Source: Macrolepiota albuminosa
Lineage: Eukaryota > Basidiomycota > Agaricomycetes > Agaricales > Agaricaceae
NCBI GenBank assembly: GCA_027475525.1
Contig: JAMWFC010000070.1
Span: forward strand, 744,001 to 808,000
Direction of reading: 5' to 3'
DNA length: 64,000 nt
In this document: positions 55,080-64,000 of the stretch, piece after piece
Numbering within the stretch: the stretch's first letter is position 1
Layout of the letters: the number at the start of each line of letters is the position of its first letter
The notes under the pieces: model-generated
Databases searched by the model: none
What the model saw: only the letters and a program-made list of their open reading frames with translations
Told to the model about the DNA's origin: nothing
Translations under genes and position numbers: made by a program

Positions 55080-55937
55080 CTGTTTGTGACATTAGCGTCG
55101 TGGAGAAAGGTCAATGGACATTCGGAATCACAGCATTCATAGGAAGCGGAATGCGGGACATTATTACTCATGTATGAACTGAGAAGACAGAATTTGACGA
55201 ACAGTTGCTGGAGTACTTGCAAGGTCAAAATTCGAGTCTAAGTAGTTCGGCTCTTGTGCATGGATGGGAGTCAACATGGACAAGCAAGGAGGCCAAATTC
55301 GGAAGATCAAGGCGGCCTCACGACTAACGACGTGACTTACACTGCTTTCGACACGTCTTCCGACCTCCTTGTCACTCAAGTGGGTTAGCTTCCAATTATA
55401 CCCATGTCGTCAGCGCCACATCTAGTGTATCTTTTGTGATCGAAAGCATCATGCTCCTATTTGGACTAGTCGCCACCTCCTATAATTACTTCGTATGAGG
55501 GAGGCGCCACAACCACCACGATTACGATCTCTGTACTCTAAACAACTAGCTTCTGCGATATTCAAATGGCTCATATTCTCTGTTTTATTGATGGTAGTGC
55601 ACCCCAAAGCCTACATTGTCCCCGCCGTAATGTTATGGATTCGAATGAAGGACCTTATAAATGAGCTCCATTCCTTTGAATCAATGAAATAAAACGATCT
55701 CATGCTCTTTCATTTTGATGCTCCTCTACCCCTGGAAGACTGGCGGAACTCCACCAGGCCTACAAAAATTGAATCATTAACGCCACACTCAGACATTGGG
55801 CAAAAGCGAGTACAAAGCCCCCAACCCACAAAATACCGAAAGAACTCCTATGTCTACGTCTTGGGCCCCTTTATGGAAACACATAAATTCGTCTCGTTGG
55901 GTAGCGAAAATCCTCAACTCGTACCAGCAGTACAAAC

Positions 55938-56345
55938 ATGCATCACCTACACTTATCAGTCAATCTGAACAACGCCATTGACAGGCTGAAATTGCCTTAT
56001 TTCAAACGGAGGGCGACTGCAAAAAGGCAGATTAAAGAAGCCGAGGAGAAGGAAGAGTTGGCAGCTTTCAAGAAGAGTCTTCAGGAGGCGCAAAGCTTGA
56101 TTTATCGCAACAGTCCTGCCATTACCTACCACGGTAGAACCATCATTAATCCAGTAAGCTCACATTTGACTTGTTGATGGGAAGTTTGGCTGATCATATG
56201 TACCCTTCAGAAATTCAGGGGTCCAAATCCATGCGTAGGGCCAGGAGTAATTCATGATGAATACCTATTCAATGAAGCTGTCCACAATAAGACGTGGGAT
56301 CCCACTCCACTCGGCGAAAGGCCGGATGATTATTATTGGGATTGA
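55938..56345 (+). CDS. hypothetical 116-residue charged protein, second copy
   Basis: Two exons (55938-56153 and 56211-56345), same structure as 15558-15965. The only changes seen are synonymous or outside the exons, and the frame is intact. It is either a functional duplicate or too young to have decayed. Confidence 0.45.
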
Positions 56346-58196
56346 GGGTAGATGCTAGCACGTTTTTCACTACCGGGAAGGAAAGGGAAAGAGATATACC
56401 ATACATATAGTCCGATTTCAGACGATGGCAAAAACAGCTTGTCTCTAATGAGCTCCAATCACATCAACCATATCATAGCCTCCGTGTTACTTTTAAAAAT
56501 GTTACCATTTTCCTCTGTTCCTGAGAACTTTTTCAAAGCCCTGAGTGTAAACATGTATTAAAACCTCAAATTTCGGAGAAATACCCATCTAACCCCTCGA
56601 AGTGTTTTCTGCTTTCGTTGCTCTGAAGCTGAGGAGAAAAAGAAAAGAACATATTACAATTAGAGTGGCGCAGGGAGTTTGTTCGCTCAGCTCAGTATGG
56701 TCGTGATCCAGGCGAGAACATGTATATATTGAAATAGGAAAGTCAAGAAAATAACAACTGAATTGATTCGATTAAGGGTTAAAACTGATGGATCATGGTT
56801 TCGGCGATGCCTTGTGATCGGAGGTAAAATGGGGTGCACAGAGTGGTCAGCTTAAAATCATGAATAACAAATTAAAACATTCCTCTGTGTTACCCCTCAT
56901 CACCATGCAGCTTTTTTCCTTCCTTGAGCGTCGCAGGTCGACTGCAAATTCCAGCTGCCCCAAACGCGAGGTGGGCTGAAGAAAAATCATAAAGAAGTCA
57001 ATTTATAATGCACTCAGGTGAAGGACCAAGCTGCATCAGTCGAGATGCTAGCCAAATCTTCAATATTCCTGCGCTCAGCCTCATCGGTTAAAGCCAAATT
57101 ATCGGCTACGAAACGCACATATTCATCAAGGGAATCGGGCAGACCAGTAACTTGCTACGTGAAGGAAAACTTCACTTCGCGCTCCGGATCTAGGAGATGC
57201 TCTGAATGCCTTGTGGATTTTGAAGAGTACTGCCCGAAGCGCAAGCCATCACTGAAACGCCTGCTACGACATCTACGATCATCGTCGAGAGAAGAGCGGT
57301 TAAAGACGTGTAATCAGGAGTTGTCGGAACTGGCTTATCTACTGAAACTCAAGGAGACCGAAAGTATACAGTCAGTTCAGGCAAAGATGCTTTCCATACT
57401 AGTGCATTGATAGAAGTCTAAAACTCATCATTCCATAGCTGTAAAAGAGATAAAAACCCCTGCCGCCTCCTCTTCCTCAGACTCGGCACTCGCTCAGCAC
57501 CGCGAGTTCGCACGCCCCCTTTACGCCCAGCGCAACGCTTCTGTCCCCACCTCTATCTCTGCAACAAAATCTCGCAAAATCCCCACACAGCCTGAACGCG
57601 TCCTTGATGCCCCTGGCCTCGTCGATTACCTCAATCTCCTCGCTTGGTCTCCTGCAAACTCTGTCGCTGTCGCCCTCGAGGCATCTACCTACATCTGGAA
57701 AGCCGACACCGGTGCTGTCACCCAGCTCGCCGACGCTCCAGAAGGTACTTATGTCTCCAGTGTCGACTTTTCAAATGACGGCGCCTTCCTCGGTATCGGT
57801 CTCGGCACAGGCGATGTCGAGCTCTGGGACGTGGAAACCGCCCAGAAGCTCCGCACAATGACTGGCCACCAAGGCCAGGTCGCCACTCTTTCGTGGCACC
57901 AGCACATCCTCTCCTCTGGCTGTGGTGACGGCAGCATTTGGCACCACGACGTACGCGTCCCCCGACACAAGGTCATGGAACTGCTTGGTCACACTGGCGA
58001 AGTCTGCGGCCTCAGGTGGCGCTCTGACGGCGAACTCCTTGCCAGTGGCGGCAATGACAATGTCGTCAACATCTGGGACGGACGCGTTGGCGACGTCGCT
58101 GAAGGTGCTCGCGGTAACGCCAAATGGACAAAACGTAATCACACTGCAGCTGTCAAGGCATGTCTCTCCAGGTTTCCCTCGCTCTTATCTAACCTC

Positions 58197-58201
58197 CCTT
58201 A
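58197..58201. repeat. target-site duplication (left) of mini LTR element
   Basis: The 5-bp cctta precedes LTR 1 and recurs at 59390-59394 after LTR 2. Comparison with the CDC20 intron confirms a clean insertion. Confidence 0.85.
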
Positions 58202-58482
58202 TGTTGAAGCTGGCGCGTCTTAGTAAACCCGCAGAACGGAGGGAGTATCGCGTGATATAGCCACCATATGTTTGTTATTCATTTGATCATTTTACTAATC
58301 GATAACGGGCGCAGTAGCTACTTATTACGACATAGTATTTGACTAAACGGGCGCTGACATATTTGTATATAAGTAGACGACAAGGACCATAAGTCCTTGT
58401 GCGTTTGAACCCAATACATCGTTACATCCACACAGACACTCAGCTTCGTGTCGATCGCCTATCGCCCTCGATTTATTCAACT
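58202..58482 (+). repeat. mini-element 5' LTR
   Basis: 281 bp with a TATA box (tatataag, near 58366) about 115 bp before its end, and a short inverted repeat downstream (aaggacca/taagtcctt). Confidence 0.88.
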
Positions 58483-58502
58483 CAAACGCACAACACCACA
58501 TC

Positions 58503-59087
58503 ATGTCTAGATACGCTACCACCAAGACCGTCGATCTAGTCACTGATATGGTCGAGGATGTCGACAAGCAGCTCCGTAACCCCCCGAAGCATGGAACCTC
58601 ATTCTCAGTCTTCATCGAATGGATCACTACTCTCTTCACCATCCTCACCGGTTCTCTACTCTCATTAGGGAACGCTATCGACGAGAAACTCGCATCTATC
58701 CCCGTCAATACCCAGCCGAGCACGACCTCCGCAGCCGCCTCTGCTAGACGACAGCACCAGAGCAAAGCACAGGGGCGCAAGCCTCGATGCAAACTCTGCC
58801 ATGCCCGTGGCCACTCTGCCGAGGAGTGCCGCACCGCTAACCCCTCAGCCGTACGTAAACGTGTAGCGGCAAATTCGAACCTGGCACGACGATCACGAAC
58901 CTTGCGAGCCGCGACCGCCACAGTTCCACTTGCCCCCGCCTTCTCGTATCCTGGGGTTACACCACCATATCCGGCCCTCGGCCCCAGCCCTATGCAGTTA
59001 GCTGCCCTCGCAGCCGACTCCACAGAACTCCGCCGACGAGCCGCCCAATCCGCTCGCGATAAACGCCGCCGAAAGCATCCCACTTAG
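58503..59087 (+). CDS. gag-like protein of mini LTR element
   Basis: An intact 194-codon ORF starting 20 bp after the 5' LTR. The N-terminal 70 residues include a hydrophobic helical stretch (FIEWITTLFTILTGSLL). A CCHC zinc knuckle (C-KL-C-HARG-H-SAEE-C) sits at about residues 98-111, between basic regions. The C-terminus is Ala/Arg-rich and ends RDKRRRKHPT. The knuckle and basic arms fit RNA packaging. No capsid-family match was recognised by eye. Confidence 0.85.
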   Translation: MSRYATTKTVDLVTDMVEDVDKQLRNPPKHGTSFSVFIEWITTLFTILTGSLLSLGNAIDEKLASIPVNTQPSTTSAAASARRQHQSKAQGRKPRCKLCHARGHSAEECRTANPSAVRKRVAANSNLARRSRTLRAATATVPLAPAFSYPGVTPPYPALGPSPMQLAALAADSTELRRRAAQSARDKRRRKHPT

Positions 59088-59108
59088 ACCTGCGGGTTTA
59101 GGAGGGAG

Positions 59109-59389
59109 TGTTGAAGCTGGCGCGTCTTAGTAAACCCGCAGAACGGAGGGAGTATCGCGTGATATAGCCACCATATGTTTGTTATTCATTTGATCATTTT
59201 ACTAATCGATAACGGGCGCAGTAGCTACTTATTACGACATAGTATTTGACTAAACGGGCGCTGACATATTTGTATATAAGTAGACGACAAGGACCATAAG
59301 TCCTTGTGCGTTTGAACCCAATACATCGTTACATCCACACAGACACTCAGCTTCGTGTCGATCGCCTATCGCCCTCGATTTATTCAACA
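59109..59389 (+). repeat. mini-element 3' LTR
   Basis: 281 bp, a copy of the 5' LTR, ending tcaaca. It is followed by the target duplication cctta (59390-59394) and the CDC20 splice acceptor. Confidence 0.88.
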
Positions 59390-59903
59390 CCTTATAGGCA
59401 GTCGCCTGGTGTCCTTGGCAGCCCTCCCTCCTCGCATCAGGTGGCGGCACAAACGACGCTACCATCAATGTATGGAACACAATCACCGGTGCACGTCTCC
59501 ATTCTCTCAAAACTCCCTCGCAAATCACCTCTCTTCTCTGGGCCCCCGCCAAAAAGGAGATTCTCTCAACACACGGCTTTCCCACCAACGCACTCATGGT
59601 GCATGCATACCCATCTATGGAACGCGTCGCAGAAATCCGGGACGCGCACGACGCAAGAGTGCTGTTCAGCTGTGTATCGCCCAATGGCGATGTCGTATGC
59701 ACCGGTGCTGGAGACGAGAATCTCAAGTTTTGGAGGATCTGGGATTCGGGCGAGGTAAAGACAAGAAAGAAAAAAGTCATGTCAGCTACCGATGACGTTG
59801 GTGGGGGTAGAATTAATTCAACGAGAGAGGGTATTCTGAGCATTCGATAGTTTGTTTGTTCACTGATATTTATACACCGATTCTGGTTTTACAGCTCCTA
59901 GTT

Positions 59904-60381
59904 TCACCATGTCTGATGTCCTCCGCTGACCAGGATACTAAGAGGAGTCAGATAGCTTTGCGCGCAACAAATAATGGCACGTACTCGCTGCCAGTACAGA
60001 AGCTCGACGCGTCGCTTGCAAGCCACGTGATGACGCCACGCAACTCGTCAGGACGTCCAATACGTCCCATAGGGTTCAGGTTAGACCATTTCTCAAGGAG
60101 GCGAGGCTGGGTGTCCAGATATGCAGCAGTCATCCTTTGTCCATGATTAGCAAACAAAACCAGAAAGACATGATACGACAAACTTGGTATATATATGCCC
60201 TGGTGAGAGGGAATTGACTCTGATTCCCTCACGGCCCAACTCACAAACCATACTACGCGCCATCTGAAGTACCGCCGACTTGCTTGAGTTATAAGACACC
60301 CACGCATGATCCTAGGGCCTTCGTTAGTCATTCTTCACTACAGACAACCCCCCACCCACTTTATTCGTAATGCTCCCTGAC
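59904..60381 (-). pseudogene. 5'-truncated SDR gene B copy
   Basis: The inverted copy of the last three exons of SDR gene B, plus the end of exon 1 and its intron, cut at 60381. The exons are open with mostly silent changes, and the final residue context changes from HQAW to HQTW. Only a single copy of the 77-bp terminal intron/exon unit is present here, unlike the gene at 18370-19575. It has no cofactor-binding half, so it is non-functional. Confidence 0.85.
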
Positions 60382-61656
60382 ATGTCTGAACGACTATTGA
60401 AATTTATCCCAACTCTGATGCCATTAACCTTGCCATGTCTTAACAACTACTAAAAATTTATCCCAACTCTTATTAGTTTGGACTAGCTGCGCCCGGTTGG
60501 ATATCGGCCGCTTATATTGCAGCTGCTTCTGCGCACGGAGCGCGTTGGTAACACGTGCCCTCCGCCCACAACCTTATTATTCTATTTCGCGTACGTCCAC
60601 GTTAATCCAGCCTTATTGGAAGCTGAGGCTACCCGCTTGCCGGTTAGCCCAGCGTGAGATAAGGCTGGTGATTACTAAGGACGTCTCCTATTTCCTTTTG
60701 TAGTTCTCTATTTCCTTTTATGGTATTACCTCTCTCTTTGACTACGGTGTGAGACTCCACTTGTCTCTCTATCTTCTTCTTTATAGAAAATTTTCTCTTG
60801 TCCTACCCTCCCACCCTTTATTGCTATAAATACTCTTTTACACATCGCGCTACCCCGGCCGCTTATATTGCAGCTGCTACGGAGCGCGTTGGCAACACGT
60901 GCCCTCCGCCCACAACCTTACTTTCTGATCTCATTCTATTTCGCGTACGTCCACGTTAATCCAGCCTTATTAATCTCTCCATGTCATAAAAAAAAATTAC
61001 GTTGATTCTTTTCGCTCCCCTATGTCGTTACGTATCCCCACTCTTATTAATGTCTTATATCGTTGATTTTTTCTTCGCTTTGACTTTCTAATACTCTTCT
61101 TCTTAAAACGTTCAGGGCACAGCTAAACTGGTAGGCGCGACCGAAGTAGCTGCGCCCGGTTGGGTATCGGCCGCTTATCATGCAGCCGCTTCTGCGCACG
61201 GAGCACGTGTTGGCAAACACGTGCCTCCTTGCCAACACGTGCCTCCCGCCCACAACCTAAACATCTGATTTTATTCTTTGTCGCAGCACGTCCCTGTTTA
61301 ATCCAGCCTTATTGGAAGCTGAGGCTACGCGCTTGCCGGCTAGCCCAGCGTGAGATAAGGCTGGTGATTAGTAAGGACATCTCCTATTTCCTTTTATGGT
61401 CTTACCTCTCTCTAAGTACAGGGAGTGAGACTTCACTTGTCTCTTTATCTCTTTCGTCGAAAAAAAATTTCTTTGGCCCTCCCTCCCATCCTTTAACATA
61501 GTCATTTATTACTCCCTATCTTATTAACTTTCAACGCGCTAGGCAGTGTGTATTTGTCGGCCCACCCACTATGCAGCTGCTTCTGCGGCGCACGTAGCAC
61601 GTGTTGGCAAACACGTGCCTCCCGCGTGGCCCTTGGAAGATTAGATAAATAATTTC
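60382..61656 (+). repeat. dispersed repeat R1 cluster upstream of transketolase
   Basis: A core unit (gcccggttggatatcggccg, a gcagctgcttctgcgcacgg tract, then CACGTG and a ccgcccacaacct end) occurs about four times (60488, 60855, 61147, 61565). A second block (ggaagctgaggctac to ctcctatttcctttt) is present at 60619 and 61312. The start matches the reverse complement of 29017-29117. It holds no ORF and abuts the transketolase promoter. Confidence 0.7.
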
Positions 61657-61723
61657 GCCATACCCGTCCCAGTCCTCAGTCAATCTTTATCTTTATCTTT
61701 GTGGCACTCTCGACCCAACCATC

Positions 61724-64000
61724 ATGTCATCTTTTACCCTGAACCCTGCTGACGACCTCGCCATCGCCACCATTCGTACCCTTGTGGTCGATGTTATCGG
61801 CAAGGCTAACTCTGGCCATCCTGGTATGTCGTCTGACGCCTTGAGTCAATTTTAGTAATCTGACCTCATCTTTAGGCGCCGCGCTAGGCATGGCCCCTGT
61901 TGCCCACGTTCTATTCTCTCGGTGTGTACATTTTAGTATCGATCTCGATCACAAGTTTATTTGAACCAGTTTTTTGAATGCTAACCCTACAAACTCCAAG
62001 TGGTTCAACCGCGATCGATTCGTTCTTTCCAATGGGTGAGCTCTATTTTCTGTACCATCAACCATATCCGTCCTAATGACGCCACAGTCATGCGTGAGTA
62101 AAGATATTTTTGACCGTGTAAGCGTTGAGGATAACGCCACTGTCGTAGTTGTGCTCTCCAATACGTACTCCTTCATCTCCTTGGTTACAAGCTCTCCCTC
62201 GACGACCTTCGAGCGTTTAGACAACTTGGGTCTAAGACTCCCGGTCATCCTGAGACTGGCCATACTGACGGTGGATAGAGAATATCAATTATAAGTGACG
62301 CTGTTTAATAACCCTTCAACAGGCATTGAAGTTACCACTGGTCCTTTGGGTCAAGGTTTCGCAAACGGTGTTGGTCTCGCCATCGCTCAAGCACATCTCG
62401 CTGCCGTGTACAACCGCGAAGATTTCAACCTCATCAACAATTTCACCTATGGTCAGAAATCACGCCTTCGCTGATTCGCTGGATGCTCACTTTTCATCGG
62501 GATGTAGTATTTACTGGTGATGGCTGCCTCATGGAAGGTGTTGCTAGTGAAGCTGCCAGTCTCGCTGGCCACCTACAGCTTGGAAATCTTATCGTGGTAC
62601 GTATACTGGACTTTTCGGTCTGCGGTGGCGTAATTTATTTCTTGTCAGATTTATGACGATAATCGTAAGCACATTGTGGATCAGTGGAAGCAGTCTATTA
62701 TTGACTACGTGCCATGTAGACATCTCCATTGATGGTGACACTGCGGTTGCATTCACTGAAAACGTTGAGCAGCGATTCCTCTCTTATGGATGGCAGGTCC
62801 TCCATGTTAACGATGGTGACAAGTCAGTTATCATCTGACAGATATTTCGCATAATGGCTGATTAAACCAGTGATCTTGCCGCCATCCACGACGCCATTGC
62901 CGAGGCTCGCAAAGAATCAAACAAGCCCACAATCATCTGTCTAAGAACTACCATTGGTTACGGTTCCAAGCAGCAAGGCACCAGTGGAGTTCACGGAGCC
63001 CGTTCGTATGAATATTGTTGATACTTGGTTTTGACCTAATTTGAGATTGCAGCGCTCAAGGCCGATGATGTTGCTGCCCTCAAGGTCAAGTTCAATTTTT
63101 CCCCCGATCAAACTTTCCAAGTCCCTCAAGCAACATACGACTTCTATACCGAGTTTGGCAAGCGTGGCGCAGAGCTCGAGGCAAAGTGGAGCGCTGACCT
63201 TGCAGCCTATGGCCAGAAATACCCTGCTGAGCATGCTGAACTTACCCGCCGTATCGCTGGCGAGCTCCCCGCCGATTGGGAAAAGAGCCTTCCCGTATAT
63301 AAGCCTTCAGACCCTGCTGTAGCGTCTCGCAAGCTCTCTGAAATCGTCCTCACCGCTATCACTCCCGCCCTACCTGAACTCATGGGTGGTTCTGCTGATC
63401 TCACCAGCAGCAACCTGACCAAGGTCAAAGGTAGCGTTGACTTCCAGCCACCCAGCACTCGTCTCGGTACTTATGCTGGTACGTATATTCGCTATGGCGT
63501 GCGTGAGCACGCCATGGGTGCCATCGCCAACGGTCTCCACGCTTATGGTGGCATCATTCCCTTCGTCGCCACTTTCATGGTACGTAGCATCTACCAAATA
63601 ATTTGTTACACCTGAATTTATTTGTTGATCGATCACTAGAACTTCATCTCATATGCCTCTGGTGCCGTGAGGCTGTCGGCTCTTAGCGGCCACCAAGTCA
63701 TCTGGGTCGGTGAGTAGGATTATTGTGTTGCCACCCCGCATCATTGTGAAACCCAATACGCAGGAACGCACGATTCTATTGGTCTTGGTGAAGACGGTCC
63801 TACTCATCAGCCTGTAGAAACCGCCATTGCTCTCCGTGCTACCCCCAACCTCAACTTTTGGCGTCCGGCTGATGGAAACGAGACATCTGCTGCCTACTAC
63901 GTCGCTGTGACCTCTAAGCACACCCCTTCTGTCCTTTCCCTCTCCCGTCAAAACCTGCCCAATCTCGAGGGCTCGTCCATCCAGGTTGCTCTCCGTGGTG
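61724..64000 (+). CDS. TKL1: transketolase, 3' end beyond window
   Basis: Thirteen exons lie inside the window: 61724-61823, 61876-61921, 61970-62035, 62088-62093, 62149-62270, 62323-62451, 62508-62596, 62649-62664, 62720-62822, 62871-63001, 63053-63579, 63640-63709 and 63764 onward. The frame is kept throughout. Landmarks are [66 protein letters not shown], the thiamine-diphosphate motif TGDGCLMEG ... [48 protein letters not shown] and [19 protein letters not shown]. It catalyses two-carbon transfers in the pentose phosphate pathway. Exon 4 is 6 nt and exon 8 is 16 nt. The C-terminal domain is cut off. Confidence 0.95.

Larger units (their letters stand above)
53039..57388 (+). repeat. segmental duplication, copy 2 (partner 12684-17012)
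   Basis: A direct, highly similar copy carrying the SDR A pseudogene, SDR relic 1, the MIT-like fragment, the 116-residue ORF and the 16.6-kb ORF region. At 57388 it passes through about 68 bp of other sequence into the inverted CDC20/SDR B copy. Confidence 0.9.
58202..59389 (+). mobile_element. gag-only mini LTR retrotransposon (TR-GAG-like)
   Basis: A 1,188-bp element with 281-bp LTRs (58202-58482 and 59109-59389; tgttga...tcaaca) that are identical by eye except for the last base. There is one internal ORF and a polypurine tract (gggtttaggagggag, 59094-59108). It is flanked by cctta and lies in the intron of the CDC20 copy. There is no pol. This is the plan of TR-GAG/TRIM-type non-autonomous elements, which need enzymes from another element. 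Confidence 0.88.
57457..59850 (+). pseudogene. 5'-truncated CDC20 copy, interrupted by a mini LTR element
   Basis: The inverted copy of CDC20 starts within the codons for PPAASSSSDS and lacks the first 160 or so residues, including the C-box and start codon. The WD40 region stays in frame apart from a 6-bp in-frame loss that changes DDFYLN to DYLN. The intron, with its GC donor, now contains the element at 58202-59389. The second exon (59398-59850) keeps the IR tail. Without an N-terminus it should not activate the APC/C. Confidence 0.9.

Noticed and set aside
58202..59389. Mini LTR element being a deleted derivative of the Copia element (both have 281-bp LTRs)
   Set aside because: The LTR sequences are unrelated and the gag proteins share only the CCHC knuckle. 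The equal length is coincidence.

Overview
This window is nuclear DNA of a filamentous basidiomycete, most likely an agaricomycete. Nearly every single-copy gene can be read as a series of short exons separated by introns of about 45-100 bp that join in frame. The transposable elements (Ty1/Copia, Ty3/Gypsy, a LINE, a tyrosine-recombinase relic, a gag-only mini LTR element) and the gene families (SDR cluster, fused BioD-BioA protein, GH31 alpha-xylosidase, twin-Cx9C CMC2, mitochondrial YebC/TACO1) fit that assignment. All gene models were built by hand from reading frames, splice signals and remembered family features. No database search was run.

Layout. 0-2.2 kb: the tail of one NYN/OST-HTH-like protein and a complete paralogue. 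3.6-8.5 kb: TACO1 and a SulP sulfate permease, both on the minus strand, with a 5'-truncated LINE between them that still has its poly(A) tail and a 16-bp target-site duplication. 10.2-12.4 kb: a STRAP-like WD40 gene and an NTF2/SnoaL-like gene. 12.6-19.6 kb: a short-chain dehydrogenase (SDR) cluster with two complete genes and two relics, plus small uncharacterised ORFs. 19.6-24 kb: CDC20 and the biotin gene bioDA, head to head over 67 bp. 25-28.7 kb: a 14-exon GH31 gene and CMC2, convergent. 28.7-52.9 kb: a transposon nest with a tyrosine-recombinase pseudogene, an almost pristine Copia element, and a 10.5-kb Gypsy element that lacks its integrase core but carries a spliced antisense gene, all among pieces of an unclassified element. 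53-60.4 kb: a second copy of 12.7-17.0 kb (direct) fused to a second copy of 19.0-20.8 kb (inverted), the latter interrupted by a 1.19-kb gag-only LTR element. 60.4-61.66 kb: a dispersed CACGTG-rich repeat. 61.7-64 kb: transketolase, running off the end.

The most important caution concerns the assembly. Six perfect tandem duplications, all with period exactly 77 bp, and one 77-bp direct repeat flanking the Copia element, point to unmerged k=77 contig ends rather than biology. Removing one copy restores the Gypsy reading frames. The most interesting biological candidates are the spliced antisense gene inside the Gypsy element, which encodes a Zn2Cys6-like cysteine cluster, the gag-only mini retrotransposon, the composite inverted segmental duplication, and the apparent enrichment of GC-AG introns and 6-nt microexons.
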